The notes under the pieces: model-generated | Told to the model about the DNA's origin: nothing | The model's input: only the letters and a program-made list of their open reading frames with translations | Database searches by the model: none | Shown: positions 15,804 through 24,196 of the stretch, piece after piece | Layout of the letters: every line of letters begins with the position of its first letter | How positions within the stretch are numbered: position 1 is the stretch's first letter | Assembly (NCBI GenBank): GCA_947177425.1 | Contig: CAMWUN010000040.1 | Span: 1 to 33,895, forward strand | Length of the DNA stretch: 33,895 bases | Origin: an uncultured bacterium | Lineage (GTDB): Bacteria; Bacillota; Clostridia; Lachnospirales; Lachnospiraceae | Direction of reading: 5' to 3' | Translations under genes and position numbers: made by a program

Positions 15804-17174
15804 ATGGATTATAATGCTTTTTCCGAAATTACACCCGATATCGTCCGCCTTGCTAAAATGAGCGAGCAGGCTGACATTATTGATACAGAACTCTTCACTA
15901 AATACGATGTCAAGAGAGGACTGCGCGATTTAAACGGCAAGGGTGTTTTAGCCGGCCTTACCAATATTTCCGATGTCCGCGCCAAGAAGATTGTGGACGG
16001 CGTCGAAGTCCCTACCCATGGCCGCCTTTTTTACCGGGGCTATGATGTGAAGGACCTTGTGAAAGGCTTTACCGGCGACAACCGTTTTGGTTTTGAGGAA
16101 GTGGCCTATCTGCTTTTGTTCGACAAGCTGCCTGATGAAAAGGAACTGGCTGATTTCAGGATTCTCCTTGCAAAATACCGTTCCCTGCCCACCAGCTTTG
16201 TAAGGGACATCATCATGAAAGCGCCCAGCAGCGACATGATGAATACATTAGCCCGCAGTGTGCTGACTTTATATTCTTATGACGACCGTGCAGACGATGT
16301 TTCCCTGCCCAATGTTTTAAGACAGTGTCTGCAGCTTATCAGCCTGTTTCCTCTTTTATCCATTTACGGCTATCAGGCATACTGCCATTACCATGACGGC
16401 AAGAGTCTCTATATCCATCAGCCGGATCCTGAACTTTCAACGGCTGAAAATATCCTGCGCATCCTGCGTCCCGACAGTTCCTACACCCCTTTAGAGGCAA
16501 GGCTTTTGGATGTGGCGCTGGTATTACATATGGAACACGGCGGCGGCAACAATTCCTCCTTCACCACCCATGTTGTCACCTCTTCCCTTACTGATACTTA
16601 TTCTGTTATTGCGGCAGCTATCGGCTCCTTAAAGGGTCCCCGCCACGGCGGCGCCAATATCAAGGTTGTACAGATGTTTGAAGAGATGAAGCAGGAAATA
16701 AAGGACTGGGCTGACGAGGAAGAAGTGAGCAGTTATTTAAAGCGCCTTCTCAACAAGGAAGCTTTCGACCATGCGGGACTTATCTACGGCGTGGGACATG
16801 CGATTTATTCCAAATCCGATCCCCGTGCCGAAGTACTGAAATCCTTCGTAGAAAAGCTTTCCGTGGAAAAAGGTCTGGAAAAAGAATTTGCTCTTTATTC
16901 TCTCGTTGAAAAACTGGCTCCTGAAGTCATTTCCGGCCAGAGACAAATGTACAAAGGCGTCAGCATCAACGTAGACTTCTATTCCGGTTTTGTTTATCAC
17001 ATGCTTGGACTTCCCTTAGAGCTTTACACACCGATTTTTGCCATTGCACGTATTGCGGGCTGGAGTGCCCACCGTATGGAAGAACTGGCAAACAACGGCA
17101 AGATAATCCGTCCTGCCTACAAACCAATCGGTGAAGACCGCACCTATATCAACATGTCAGATCGCCATGACTGA
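15804..17174 (+). CDS. gltA: Citrate synthase
   Basis: Condenses oxaloacetate with acetyl-CoA to citrate. The catalytic histidines and aspartate are in place: H245 in HMEHGGGNNSSF, H281 in GPRHGGAN, H332 in GVGHAIYSKSDPRA and D391 in NVDFYSG. At 456 aa it is a little long, with an N-terminal extension of about 40 residues before the core (GVLAGLTNISDVRAK). A 2-methylcitrate synthase cannot be excluded from sequence alone. No aconitase or isocitrate dehydrogenase gene is adjacent. It is monocistronic, with a promoter and a strong terminator of its own. Confidence 0.9.
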   Translation: MDYNAFSEITPDIVRLAKMSEQADIIDTELFTKYDVKRGLRDLNGKGVLAGLTNISDVRAKKIVDGVEVPTHGRLFYRGYDVKDLVKGFTGDNRFGFEEVAYLLLFDKLPDEKELADFRILLAKYRSLPTSFVRDIIMKAPSSDMMNTLARSVLTLYSYDDRADDVSLPNVLRQCLQLISLFPLLSIYGYQAYCHYHDGKSLYIHQPDPELSTAENILRILRPDSSYTPLEARLLDVALVLHMEHGGGNNSSFTTHVVTSSLTDTYSVIAAAIGSLKGPRHGGANIKVVQMFEEMKQEIKDWADEEEVSSYLKRLLNKEAFDHAGLIYGVGHAIYSKSDPRAEVLKSFVEKLSVEKGLEKEFALYSLVEKLAPEVISGQRQMYKGVSINVDFYSGFVYHMLGLPLELYTPIFAIARIAGWSAHRMEELANNGKIIRPAYKPIGEDRTYINMSDRHD

Positions 17175-17232
17175 AAATACAGGTACATAAATATCAAATG
17201 CTGCCACACTTCGTGAATCAGCTTATTACAAT

Positions 17233-17264
17233 AAACCCCCACAGCATCCCTGCTGCGGGGGTTT
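17233..17264. terminator. Bidirectional terminator between gltA and the cyclase gene
   Basis: AAACCCCC-A-CAGCA and TGCTG-C-GGGGGTTT form a stem with one mismatch and a TCCC loop, followed by T on the plus strand and preceded by A that become T on the minus strand. It serves both convergent genes. Confidence 0.85.
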
Positions 17265-17271
17265 TTCAGAA

Positions 17272-18627
17272 TCATATCTGCTGGGCTGTCTTTATCCTGC
17301 CTGCACTCTGTATTTCATATGTCAGGGCCATGGTTCCGTCTCCCAGAACTTCGGTAAATTTACTGCATATTCTGTTTGCCACTAAATCTCCATTCTCACT
17401 ACTGGTATTCATCAGTATCACCACATACTGCGCGGTACCGCACTTCGTGGCCACATCCCCCCTGCGCAGGGATTGTGTAACTGCCTTTTCGAGGGTGGCA
17501 ATTCCTCTCTCCATCATATCGCTTCTCACATCGCCGCCTGCCGCATCCTGAACAGTAAACAGGACCAACTGGACATCCTGTCTCTTTCTTTCCATACAGC
17601 GGGTTACGAAACGGTAAATCCTTTTAAATCCTTCATACCCTACCCTGTATGCGCCGCTGTTATGTCCCCGTTCCTGAACCAGCCGCTGTAACTGCAAAAG
17701 GTTAATCTGGTGATTATCCTCCTCTGCTTTCTCATAATCAATTTTCCCGTCATGGAAAAAGTGATATCCCCTCTTCCCGTTCTGCTTTACATAATATAAT
17801 GCCTTGTCAGCCGCACCGTAAAGCTTCGTAAACTCATCTCCGTCCGAAGGCTTTTCTGCAATGCCTATAGACACAGAAACCTTCACATTACAGGAATCCA
17901 GAAGCATATCATTAATTTCATACTCAATCCCGGCAATCATTCTTCTTGCCATCCGCTTTACTTCATCCCTGCTTCTCCTGCTGGAAACATATATGGCAAA
18001 TTCATCGCCTCCCAAACGGCATACGCTGTCCTCCGGCCCTACTTCTTCCTGCAGGACTCTGGCAAATTTTATCAAAACCTCATCCCCTACAATATGACCG
18101 AAATTATCATTTACCAGTTTGAAATTATCCAAATCAAACAACAGGAAATAACCATTTTCCTCATTAATGTCCGTCTGATTCAGCAGCTTTTCCATATATC
18201 TTCTGTTGAGAAGATCGGTAAGGCCGTCCTTTAACGCTATTTTCTGCAGTTCTCTATTCTGTTCCGTCAACCGTAAAATCTTATCTATCCTGCTTCGCAT
18301 GACCTCCGGCTCAAAAGGTTTCCGCACGAAATCCATGGCTCCCATTTTCAGCCCCTTGATTTCGCTTTCCTGGTCAGATTGTGATGTCAGGAAAATCACC
18401 GGTATCTCATTCAGTTTCCGGTCTTTTTTCAGTTCTTCCATCACTTCATATCCGTCCATACCCGGCATATTTACGTCCAGCAAAATCAAATCCGGCTGCA
18501 TATCCTGCAGAAGAGCCAGCGCCTTTTGTCCGGAATCCCGGGCTGTTATATCGTAGGAATCTTTCAGAACCTCCACTGCGCTTTGAAGATCGGCCGCCAC
18601 ATCGTCTACTATCAGAATTTGTTTCAT
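17272..18627 (-). CDS. Response regulator diguanylate cyclase with second, degenerate GGDEF domain
   Basis: Cytosolic signalling protein, 451 aa. Residues 1-120 are a receiver domain: acidic pocket D8-D9, phospho-acceptor D51 in LLDVNMPG, T81 and K103 in VRKPF. Residues 130-290 are a GGDEF domain with intact GGDEF (206-210) and metal residue D165 in FDLDNFK, so it should make c-di-GMP. The usual inhibitory RxxD before it reads GPED (197-200). Residues about 305-440 look like a second, degenerate GGDEF: GTAQY (397-401) replaces GGDEF, yet RRGD (388-391) is at the exact I-site spacing. It follows thrC by 47 bases and may be co-transcribed. No partner kinase is in the window. Confidence 0.88.
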   Translation of the reverse strand: MKQILIVDDVAADLQSAVEVLKDSYDITARDSGQKALALLQDMQPDLILLDVNMPGMDGYEVMEELKKDRKLNEIPVIFLTSQSDQESEIKGLKMGAMDFVRKPFEPEVMRSRIDKILRLTEQNRELQKIALKDGLTDLLNRRYMEKLLNQTDINEENGYFLLFDLDNFKLVNDNFGHIVGDEVLIKFARVLQEEVGPEDSVCRLGGDEFAIYVSSRRSRDEVKRMARRMIAGIEYEINDMLLDSCNVKVSVSIGIAEKPSDGDEFTKLYGAADKALYYVKQNGKRGYHFFHDGKIDYEKAEEDNHQINLLQLQRLVQERGHNSGAYRVGYEGFKRIYRFVTRCMERKRQDVQLVLFTVQDAAGGDVRSDMMERGIATLEKAVTQSLRRGDVATKCGTAQYVVILMNTSSENGDLVANRICSKFTEVLGDGTMALTYEIQSAGRIKTAQQI

Positions 18628-18674
18628 ATCTCCAAATGTCTTTCCTTTCCCAGACCCAGCCGGATTTCCTTTGT

Positions 18675-20162
18675 CTAAATCCCAAGAAAATCCATTACTG
18701 TCTGCTTCATCTCATCCTTTTCACAAACATGGTCGTGACGGACTGGTGCATTTCTGATTTCCTCAATTGCCCCCGGAACTTTCACCTTTGAAATTTCGCA
18801 AAGCCTGTCTACCAGTTCAAAATCTTCCATCGCATCATATTTATGGTCAATGGCATTCATGACGCTTCTTGTAAATTTGTAGGGACTGGCCGTGGATGCA
18901 ATGACAGCCGGCTTTGTATCCTTTGTCTCTTTTTTATATTTATCATAGACACAGGCTGCCACTGCCGTGTGCGTATCAATCACATAGCCTGTCTTTTCGT
19001 ATAAATCGTGGATGGTTTGCGCCGTCTCCTGCTCGTCTGCATAATTGCCGTAAAAGTCGGCAAGACGGGCTTTCATATCTTCCGTCACCGTATATACGCC
19101 GTCCCGTATAAGGGCGTCCATCAACTCTTTATTCTTATCCGGATCATTTCCTCCAATATAGTAAATCAGTCTTTCCAGATTGCTGGAAATCAGAATGTCC
19201 ATGGAGGGGGATGAGGTCAGCACAAATTCCCGGTTTCTGTCATAAGTCCCCTGACGCAGGAAGTCATACAGCACTTTATTTTCATTGGAAGCACAAATCA
19301 GCCTGTCAATGGGGATTCCCATCTGTTTTGCATAAAAAGCCGCCAGTATATTTCCAAAGTTTCCTGTAGGGACAACTACGTTAATCTTCTCCCCTGCCTG
19401 GATTCTGCCCATTTTTACCATTTGGGCGTAAGCATAGACATAATAAACGATCTGGGGCACCAGACGGCCAATATTGATGGAGTTTGCAGAGGAAAACTGG
19501 AATCCCCTTTCATCCATATAGGCTGCCAGCTCTTTATCACCGAATATTTTCTTTACTCCCGTCTGGGCATCGTCAAAATTGCCGTGGATTCCCACAACAT
19601 ATGTATTATCCCCTTTCTGCGTCACCATCTGCTTTTCCTGAATGGGGCTTACGCCGTTCTTGGGATAAAATACCACAATACGGGTTCCTTCCACACCAGC
19701 AAAACCTGCCAGCGCCGCTTTTCCTGTATCCCCGGAAGTAGCTGTCAGGATTACAATTTCATTTTTTACATGGTTCTTCTTTGCAGAAGTAGTCAGAAGG
19801 TGAGGCAGGATCGACAGCGCCATGTCTTTAAATGCAATGGTAGCACCATGGAAAAGTTCCAGGAAATAAGCCCCGTCCGCTTCTGCTATGGGCGCAATTT
19901 TACTGGTGTCAAATTTCTCATCGTATGCTTTGGCAATACAGTCCTTTAACTCTTCTTCCGTGAAATCTGTCAGATACAGCTTCATCACTTCATAGGCAGT
20001 TTGTCCATAGTTCATCTGCACAAGTTCTTCCACTGTTTTATCCAAAAGGGGAATACGCTCCGGTACAAACAGTCCCCCATCCTGGGAAAGCCCCCTTAAT
20101 ATTGCTTCTGATGCTTTTACCGGATTTCCTTTAGTTCTCGTACTGTTATATAAAATTTCCAT
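18675..20162 (-). CDS. thrC: Threonine synthase
   Basis: PLP enzyme converting O-phosphohomoserine to threonine. The start is ATG at 20162 (MEILYNSTRTKGN), chosen because AAAGGAG lies just upstream; an in-frame reading 17 codons longer has no ribosome site and would run into the -10 of the promoter. The PLP lysine is K112 in FHGATIAFKDMAL; the phosphate-binding loop is VVPTGNFGNILAA, and TATSGDTGKAAL is also typical. At 495 aa it is the longer class with an N-terminal extension, as in E. coli and yeast. No other threonine pathway gene is adjacent. Confidence 0.95.
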   Translation of the reverse strand: MEILYNSTRTKGNPVKASEAILRGLSQDGGLFVPERIPLLDKTVEELVQMNYGQTAYEVMKLYLTDFTEEELKDCIAKAYDEKFDTSKIAPIAEADGAYFLELFHGATIAFKDMALSILPHLLTTSAKKNHVKNEIVILTATSGDTGKAALAGFAGVEGTRIVVFYPKNGVSPIQEKQMVTQKGDNTYVVGIHGNFDDAQTGVKKIFGDKELAAYMDERGFQFSSANSINIGRLVPQIVYYVYAYAQMVKMGRIQAGEKINVVVPTGNFGNILAAFYAKQMGIPIDRLICASNENKVLYDFLRQGTYDRNREFVLTSSPSMDILISSNLERLIYYIGGNDPDKNKELMDALIRDGVYTVTEDMKARLADFYGNYADEQETAQTIHDLYEKTGYVIDTHTAVAACVYDKYKKETKDTKPAVIASTASPYKFTRSVMNAIDHKYDAMEDFELVDRLCEISKVKVPGAIEEIRNAPVRHDHVCEKDEMKQTVMDFLGI

Positions 20163-20213
20163 TTTCTGCTCCTTTGTCCTTCCTGTCTGGATTCCATACA
20201 AAATCATTCTCAT

Positions 20214-20242
20214 ATTCTACCATAAAAGAAATGTATTTACAA
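20214..20242 (-). promoter_or_regulatory. thrC promoter
   Basis: TTGTAA (20237-20242) and TAGAAT (20214-20219) are 17 bases apart on the minus strand, between the SleB-like gene and thrC. The leader is about 45 bases with no T-box or attenuator visible. Confidence 0.65.
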
Positions 20243-20255
20243 CGGAAAGCTGGCT

Positions 20256-20888
20256 TTATCTTTCATTCGCAAAAAACTCATGTCCGCCATGTTCAAACAG
20301 CCTGACAAGAGAAGTATCAAACCACTTCATTTTTTCCGGATCTGCCCCTTTTCTTGAGGCAAAATAAAGAGCGCCCTGGGTAAGGTCTTCCCCTTTCATC
20401 ACCCTTTCCACAGCTTCTATCGTTTCCCCTGTCACCTTTACACTCCGGTAGGTGCCGTTTGCCACCGGCGAAAACTGATACGTGCCATGTTCCTTCTGCA
20501 TCACCACTTCCAGTACTGTATTGGGGAATTTACTGCTGTCCACCCGGTTTAAAACCACTCCGGCTACCAGCATCTTTCCCTCTATATCCTCAGTACCTGC
20601 CTCTGCCTGTACAATTTTCAGCAATGCTTCATAATCATCCGGCGCAAGGTCATACTTGTACGTCTTTTCCATAACAGCATAATCCACCACCCGCTGCCCG
20701 GAAGCGGCCCTTCTGGATATGCCGTAGAACCTGTCCGCTTTCGGCTCAGAAGAATAATCCCCGGTAATCTTCACCTCAAAAGCAGGCGTGGAGGCCAGCC
20801 TGTTCATCTGTGCCCCCTTCACACAAAACCACCCTGAAACCAGCATCATATTACACAGAAATAGCTGAAAAACAAACTTTCTATACAT
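20256..20888 (-). CDS. SleB-like cell wall hydrolase (Hydrolase_2 family)
   Basis: Exported 210-aa protein, started at the ATG at 20888 because AAGGAAGGA precedes it; an ATG seven codons earlier lacks such a site. An N-terminal signal or anchor segment (KFVFQLFLCNMMLVSGWFC) is followed by a linker and then a catalytic domain from about residue 82. The domain has KIVQAEAGTEDIEGK, with the conserved glutamate (about E96), then GVVLNRVDSSKFPNTVLEVV and the closing ALYFASRKG...FEHGGHEFF. SleB is the spore cortex lytic transglycosylase; relatives also act in vegetative cells, so a germination role is inference. Confidence 0.85.
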   Translation of the reverse strand: MYRKFVFQLFLCNMMLVSGWFCVKGAQMNRLASTPAFEVKITGDYSSEPKADRFYGISRRAASGQRVVDYAVMEKTYKYDLAPDDYEALLKIVQAEAGTEDIEGKMLVAGVVLNRVDSSKFPNTVLEVVMQKEHGTYQFSPVANGTYRSVKVTGETIEAVERVMKGEDLTQGALYFASRKGADPEKMKWFDTSLVRLFEHGGHEFFANER

Positions 20889-20921
20889 TTTATGCGTCCT
20901 TCCTTCCATACAGATATTCTC

Positions 20922-20940
20922 TGCCAGAATAATTCTGGCA
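20922..20940. promoter_or_regulatory. Perfect 19-base palindrome upstream of the SleB-like gene
   Basis: TGCCAGAATAATTCTGGCA has 8-base perfect arms around TAA. It ends 34 bases before the SleB-like start codon, in an otherwise AT-rich gap (20889-21108). It could be an operator or an mRNA hairpin; there is no T tract to make it a terminator. Confidence 0.5.
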
Positions 20941-21070
20941 AAATAAATCTTTAAAATAAAAATTTCTTAACTTTTGTAATACTTCTTTAATATTTTATAC
21001 AGTTACTGCCAAAAATATTTCTAAAATTTTCATTCCGGGGGAATTTATTTCAAATTTGTGTGATTCATGG

Positions 21071-21076
21071 TAAAAT
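21071..21076 (+). promoter_or_regulatory. Possible -10 box of the AP2-like gene
   Basis: TAAAAT lies 38 bases before the start codon. Only a weak -35 (TTTCAA near 21048) is visible. Confidence 0.35.
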
Positions 21077-21108
21077 AAATTCATAGAAATTAAGGAGTGA
21101 TTCATATT

Positions 21109-21906
21109 ATGGGACAAGATTTTCCCGGTGTGTTTATGGCACAGAAAAAGGACGGTACCGTTTATTACCGTTCCTCCCTTACCCATCAGAAAAAGCATAT
21201 CAGTCTGGGCAGTTATCCCACGGCTTCTATTGCTTATGCCGCTTATCTGGAGGGATGTTCGCTGCTTGCAGACGTCTCCCTTACCATCGGCGCTTATTCC
21301 GGCCGGCAGGTCCTGCCCTTTGGGAAATGGGTCTGTCTTATTAATTTCAGAGATAACAATATTTATTTTTCCACACCTATTTATGTCCGAAAAAAATATT
21401 TTGAGTATTATCTCACACCCAAAGATATCCTTAAGTTTGATATTGACGATTTGTTTTATTATTCCTCCCACAAAATTATGTGCCGGGGAAGACATTTTTT
21501 TGTTGCTGATTACGGAATGCAGATTAATATTATGGGCAGATACGGCATCAAAAACTATGCCGTCAGGGACGTGGATTACCGTTTTGTCAACGGAGACGAA
21601 ATGGATTTTCGATATGAAAATATTGAGATCTTCAACAGTTACCACGGCGTTGTACGGAAAGAAACCGGAAAAGGGACTTTCTACACTGCCAGAATACACA
21701 TCAATGGCAATTATGTTATTGGCACCTACCGCAGCGATGTGGAAGCCGCCATTGCGTACAATAAAGCCATTGATATATTAAAAAAAGCCGGCGTAAGAAA
21801 AAACTTTTCTCCCAATTATCTGGAAAATTTATCGCCTTCTTCCTACGCCGACATTTATTCAAAATTACATATTTCCAAAAAGATTACCGATTATTTGCGG
21901 GTATAA
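21109..21906 (+). CDS. Tandem AP2-like domain protein with degenerate HNH-like core
   Basis: A 265-aa cytosolic protein from the ATG at 21109, with AAGGAG at 21092-21097; a GTG at 21097 overlaps that site and is less likely. Residues 6-48 and 179-226 both look like AP2/ERF DNA-binding folds: a GVF or GVV start, aromatic/basic beta strands, then GSYPTASIAYAAY or GTYRSDVEAAIAYNKA, the SLGxY...A..AY helix pattern. Between them, residues 145-176 resemble the HNH_3 stretch of AP2-linked homing endonucleases (VDYRFVNGDEMDFRYENIEI), but the expected catalytic histidine is tyrosine (Y157) and the second N is replaced. This suggests a DNA-binding protein that has lost nuclease activity. Its end overlaps the convergent GH25 gene by 16 bases. 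Function unknown. Confidence 0.75.
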   Translation: MGQDFPGVFMAQKKDGTVYYRSSLTHQKKHISLGSYPTASIAYAAYLEGCSLLADVSLTIGAYSGRQVLPFGKWVCLINFRDNNIYFSTPIYVRKKYFEYYLTPKDILKFDIDDLFYYSSHKIMCRGRHFFVADYGMQINIMGRYGIKNYAVRDVDYRFVNGDEMDFRYENIEIFNSYHGVVRKETGKGTFYTARIHINGNYVIGTYRSDVEAAIAYNKAIDILKKAGVRKNFSPNYLENLSPSSYADIYSKLHISKKITDYLRV

Positions 21907-23018
21907 TCCACAAAACTTATTGTGTAGGACGCTTTCCCCTCCACCCCTGTCACGATTTGTTCCGCCGCATATTTCCACATTTTAAACTGATAAGGATAAT
22001 CCGGCACCGGGGACTGGTCGTTTAACCAGACATCATAATCTTTCAGCAGCTTGTCCGGCATCAGTTCCCCTAAAAGCCAGTTCTTGCTTCCGTAAAGAAT
22101 GGTGCGGTACCCTTCTTTTTCTATAGTTGACAGGAAAGCCTCCGCTATCTGGGACTTCTTATCCTTGTCCAGAATATCAATGCGGGCCTCGTCATTTACA
22201 ATATATTCCATGTCAAAAGCTACCGGATATGTGATTCTGTAGGGCGCCAGATTGCTGATTACAAACTGGGCTTCCTCCACCGCCTCCTCCACGCTTACTG
22301 CCTGTGAGAAGAAATAAACGCCCACTTCCAGGCCGGCATTCTGTGCCGCCGTAATGTTTGCCACAAAATTTTCATCCAGAGAAACCAGTCCGGTTTCATA
22401 GCCCCTGCTTCCCAGCCGCAGCATAACGAAATCCACACCTGCACCTTTAAGGGCTTCAAAGTCAACCTGGCCGCTGTCCTTTGACAAATCCACACCAAGC
22501 CAGGAATTCTTCACCCCATCCTGATAATACTCCATCTTTCCGGCTGTTATCTTTAAATTCGTCAGGTCGTAAGAATAAAGGGGAATATTCTCGGATATCT
22601 CCAGCCATTCCTCTGTACCGTCCCGGTAAGTGACCTTCGTATGCTTCCCGTCCGCTGCCATTTCCTCCGGCGTCGGCTCGTGGGTAGGCGTAGGCCCTGG
22701 TGTCGGGGAAGGCTCCGCCTGTATGTCCGCATCCCTGCCGCTGTACATATCCCAGAAATCAAGGTCTTCCGACCTTAACTTATTTTCCCTGTACAACATT
22801 TCAAAGTCTGCATCCGACTGCCCCTGGTACATCTCTGCTTCCTTTGTGGGAGTAGGCGTCGGTGTTGACGCTGCCCGCCTTGCCGGATCAGTAGTCCGCC
22901 TGCTGTCACTTACCATCACAGCCGCGAGGACAATCAATATAAACACCGATACCCCGATAATTGTATAAACCACCGGCGCTCCCACGCCTCTTTCATCTTC
23001 ATCGTCAGGTAAACGCAT
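21891..23018 (-). CDS. Membrane-anchored GH25-family lysozyme
   Basis: 375 aa from ATG at 23018; a TTG eight codons upstream (23042) is an alternative start. A single hydrophobic segment (PVVYTIIGVSVFILIVLAAVMV) anchors it, with the bulk outside. A proline/threonine-rich linker (PTPTPT; PSPTPGPTPTHEPTPEE) leads to the GH25 barrel from about residue 175. GVDLSKDSG, FVMLRLG, GVYFFSQAVS and the acidic FDMEY (D269, E271) match the family's active site, which cleaves the MurNAc-GlcNAc bond. It probably remodels the cell's own wall. It is divergent from apbE across 136 bases, where I see only a small hairpin (GGCTGA/TCAGCC, 23073-23088). Confidence 0.88.
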   Translation of the reverse strand: MRLPDDEDERGVGAPVVYTIIGVSVFILIVLAAVMVSDSRRTTDPARRAASTPTPTPTKEAEMYQGQSDADFEMLYRENKLRSEDLDFWDMYSGRDADIQAEPSPTPGPTPTHEPTPEEMAADGKHTKVTYRDGTEEWLEISENIPLYSYDLTNLKITAGKMEYYQDGVKNSWLGVDLSKDSGQVDFEALKGAGVDFVMLRLGSRGYETGLVSLDENFVANITAAQNAGLEVGVYFFSQAVSVEEAVEEAQFVISNLAPYRITYPVAFDMEYIVNDEARIDILDKDKKSQIAEAFLSTIEKEGYRTILYGSKNWLLGELMPDKLLKDYDVWLNDQSPVPDYPYQFKMWKYAAEQIVTGVEGKASYTISFVDYTRK

Positions 23019-23154
23019 TTTATCACCACTTTCCCTTTTCAAACATTTTATTACACTATATAATAGCTATAGCGGCTGAGTTTTCAGCCATCGTTTATTA
23101 CTATACATGAAACTTCGGCTTAATACAACCAAAATTCAACATTGAGGATTTATC

Positions 23155-24159
23155 ATGCAAAAATTTAATATAAAATTTATAAAAAAATATGTTTTATTTT
23201 TCATTTTATCCTGTTTTACCATTCTTGCCGGATGCAGCACCCCCTTCCCCAGGGAACCGTTAAGCCAGACCGGGTTTTATTTTGATACGGTAATTACAGT
23301 TACAGTTTATGACCATGGCAGCGAAGAACTGCTGGATCAGTGTATGGAACTGGCGTCCTATTACGAAAATCTCCTAAGCCCTTATATTGAGGGCAGCGAT
23401 ATATGGAACGTCAACCATAACAATGGAAGCTTTGTAACAGTGGATGAGGAAACCTTAAGCCTTCTTAAAACGGCACTTTCCTACGCGGAATTATCGGACG
23501 GACTGGTGGATCCTTCCATCGGTACCTTGTCCCAGCTCTGGAATTTTGGTTCGGATAATCAGAAAATTGTGCCCGGGAAAGAACAGATTGATGAGGCCCT
23601 CGCCTATGTGGATTATGGCGCACTGGAAATCAGAAACGGCCAGGTCATGATAACAAAACCCGGCATCCAGATTGATTTAGGGTTTATCGCCAAAGGGTTC
23701 ATCGGTGACAGGATGAAAGAATTCCTCTCTTCAAAAGGAGTGGCATCGGCATTAATTAATTTAGGGGGAAATGTGGTAATTCTTGGAAGCAAACCGGACG
23801 GCTCCCCTTTCCGCATCGGCATTCAGGAGCCTTTTGCACCTTCCGGAATCTGTGCCCTTACCCTGGATTTGTCCGACATAAGCGCTGTATCTTCGGGGAA
23901 TTACGAACGGTACTTTGAAAAAGACGGAATCCTGTACCACCATATTCTCTCCACCGAAACCGGATACCCTGCCCAATCCAGCCTTACACAGGTGACAATC
24001 TTAAGTCCTTCCTCTGTAGACGGCGACGCCCTCTCCACCCTGTGTTATATCCTGGGATACGAAAAAGCCGTCCAACTGCTTAAAAACTACCCGGATATCC
24101 AGGCTGTTTTCATCACAGAGGACGGCGATATTCTTTATGAAAATTTTCCGTCAGCTTAA
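23155..24159 (+). CDS. apbE: FAD:protein FMN transferase, lipoprotein
   Basis: Attaches FMN from FAD through a phosphoester to Thr or Ser of target proteins outside the membrane. The N terminus is a lipoprotein signal: basic start, hydrophobic core, lipobox LAGC (24-27). Family motifs follow: FDTVITVTVY, DPSIGTLSQLWNFG, IDLGFIAKGFIGD, ALINLGGNVVILG, HHILSTETGYPA and SVDGDALSTLCYILG. Length 334 aa is typical. GAGGAT precedes the ATG. Its natural targets, RnfD and RnfG, are encoded a few kilobases away on the opposite strand, which supports a role in Rnf maturation. It is convergent with the aldo/keto reductase gene. Confidence 0.93.
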   Translation: MQKFNIKFIKKYVLFFILSCFTILAGCSTPFPREPLSQTGFYFDTVITVTVYDHGSEELLDQCMELASYYENLLSPYIEGSDIWNVNHNNGSFVTVDEETLSLLKTALSYAELSDGLVDPSIGTLSQLWNFGSDNQKIVPGKEQIDEALAYVDYGALEIRNGQVMITKPGIQIDLGFIAKGFIGDRMKEFLSSKGVASALINLGGNVVILGSKPDGSPFRIGIQEPFAPSGICALTLDLSDISAVSSGNYERYFEKDGILYHHILSTETGYPAQSSLTQVTILSPSSVDGDALSTLCYILGYEKAVQLLKNYPDIQAVFITEDGDILYENFPSA

Positions 24160-24196
24160 TGGGATTCTTGAATTTATCTGACAATCTCCTGCAAAT

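Noticed and set aside
20995-21699. Long minus-strand frame (234 codons) opposite the AP2-like gene
   Set aside because: No ribosome site, no family resemblance, and its translation is the mirror of the plus-strand gene, which has a ribosome site and clear domain patterns.
22630-22968. Possible valine/glycine repeat protein on the plus strand
   Set aside because: It is the complement of the Pro/Thr linker of the GH25 lysozyme; the repeated look comes from PTPTPT codons.
23041-23154. Promoters in the gap between the GH25 and apbE genes
   Set aside because: TATA-like boxes exist on both strands but without matching -35 elements, so they were not listed.
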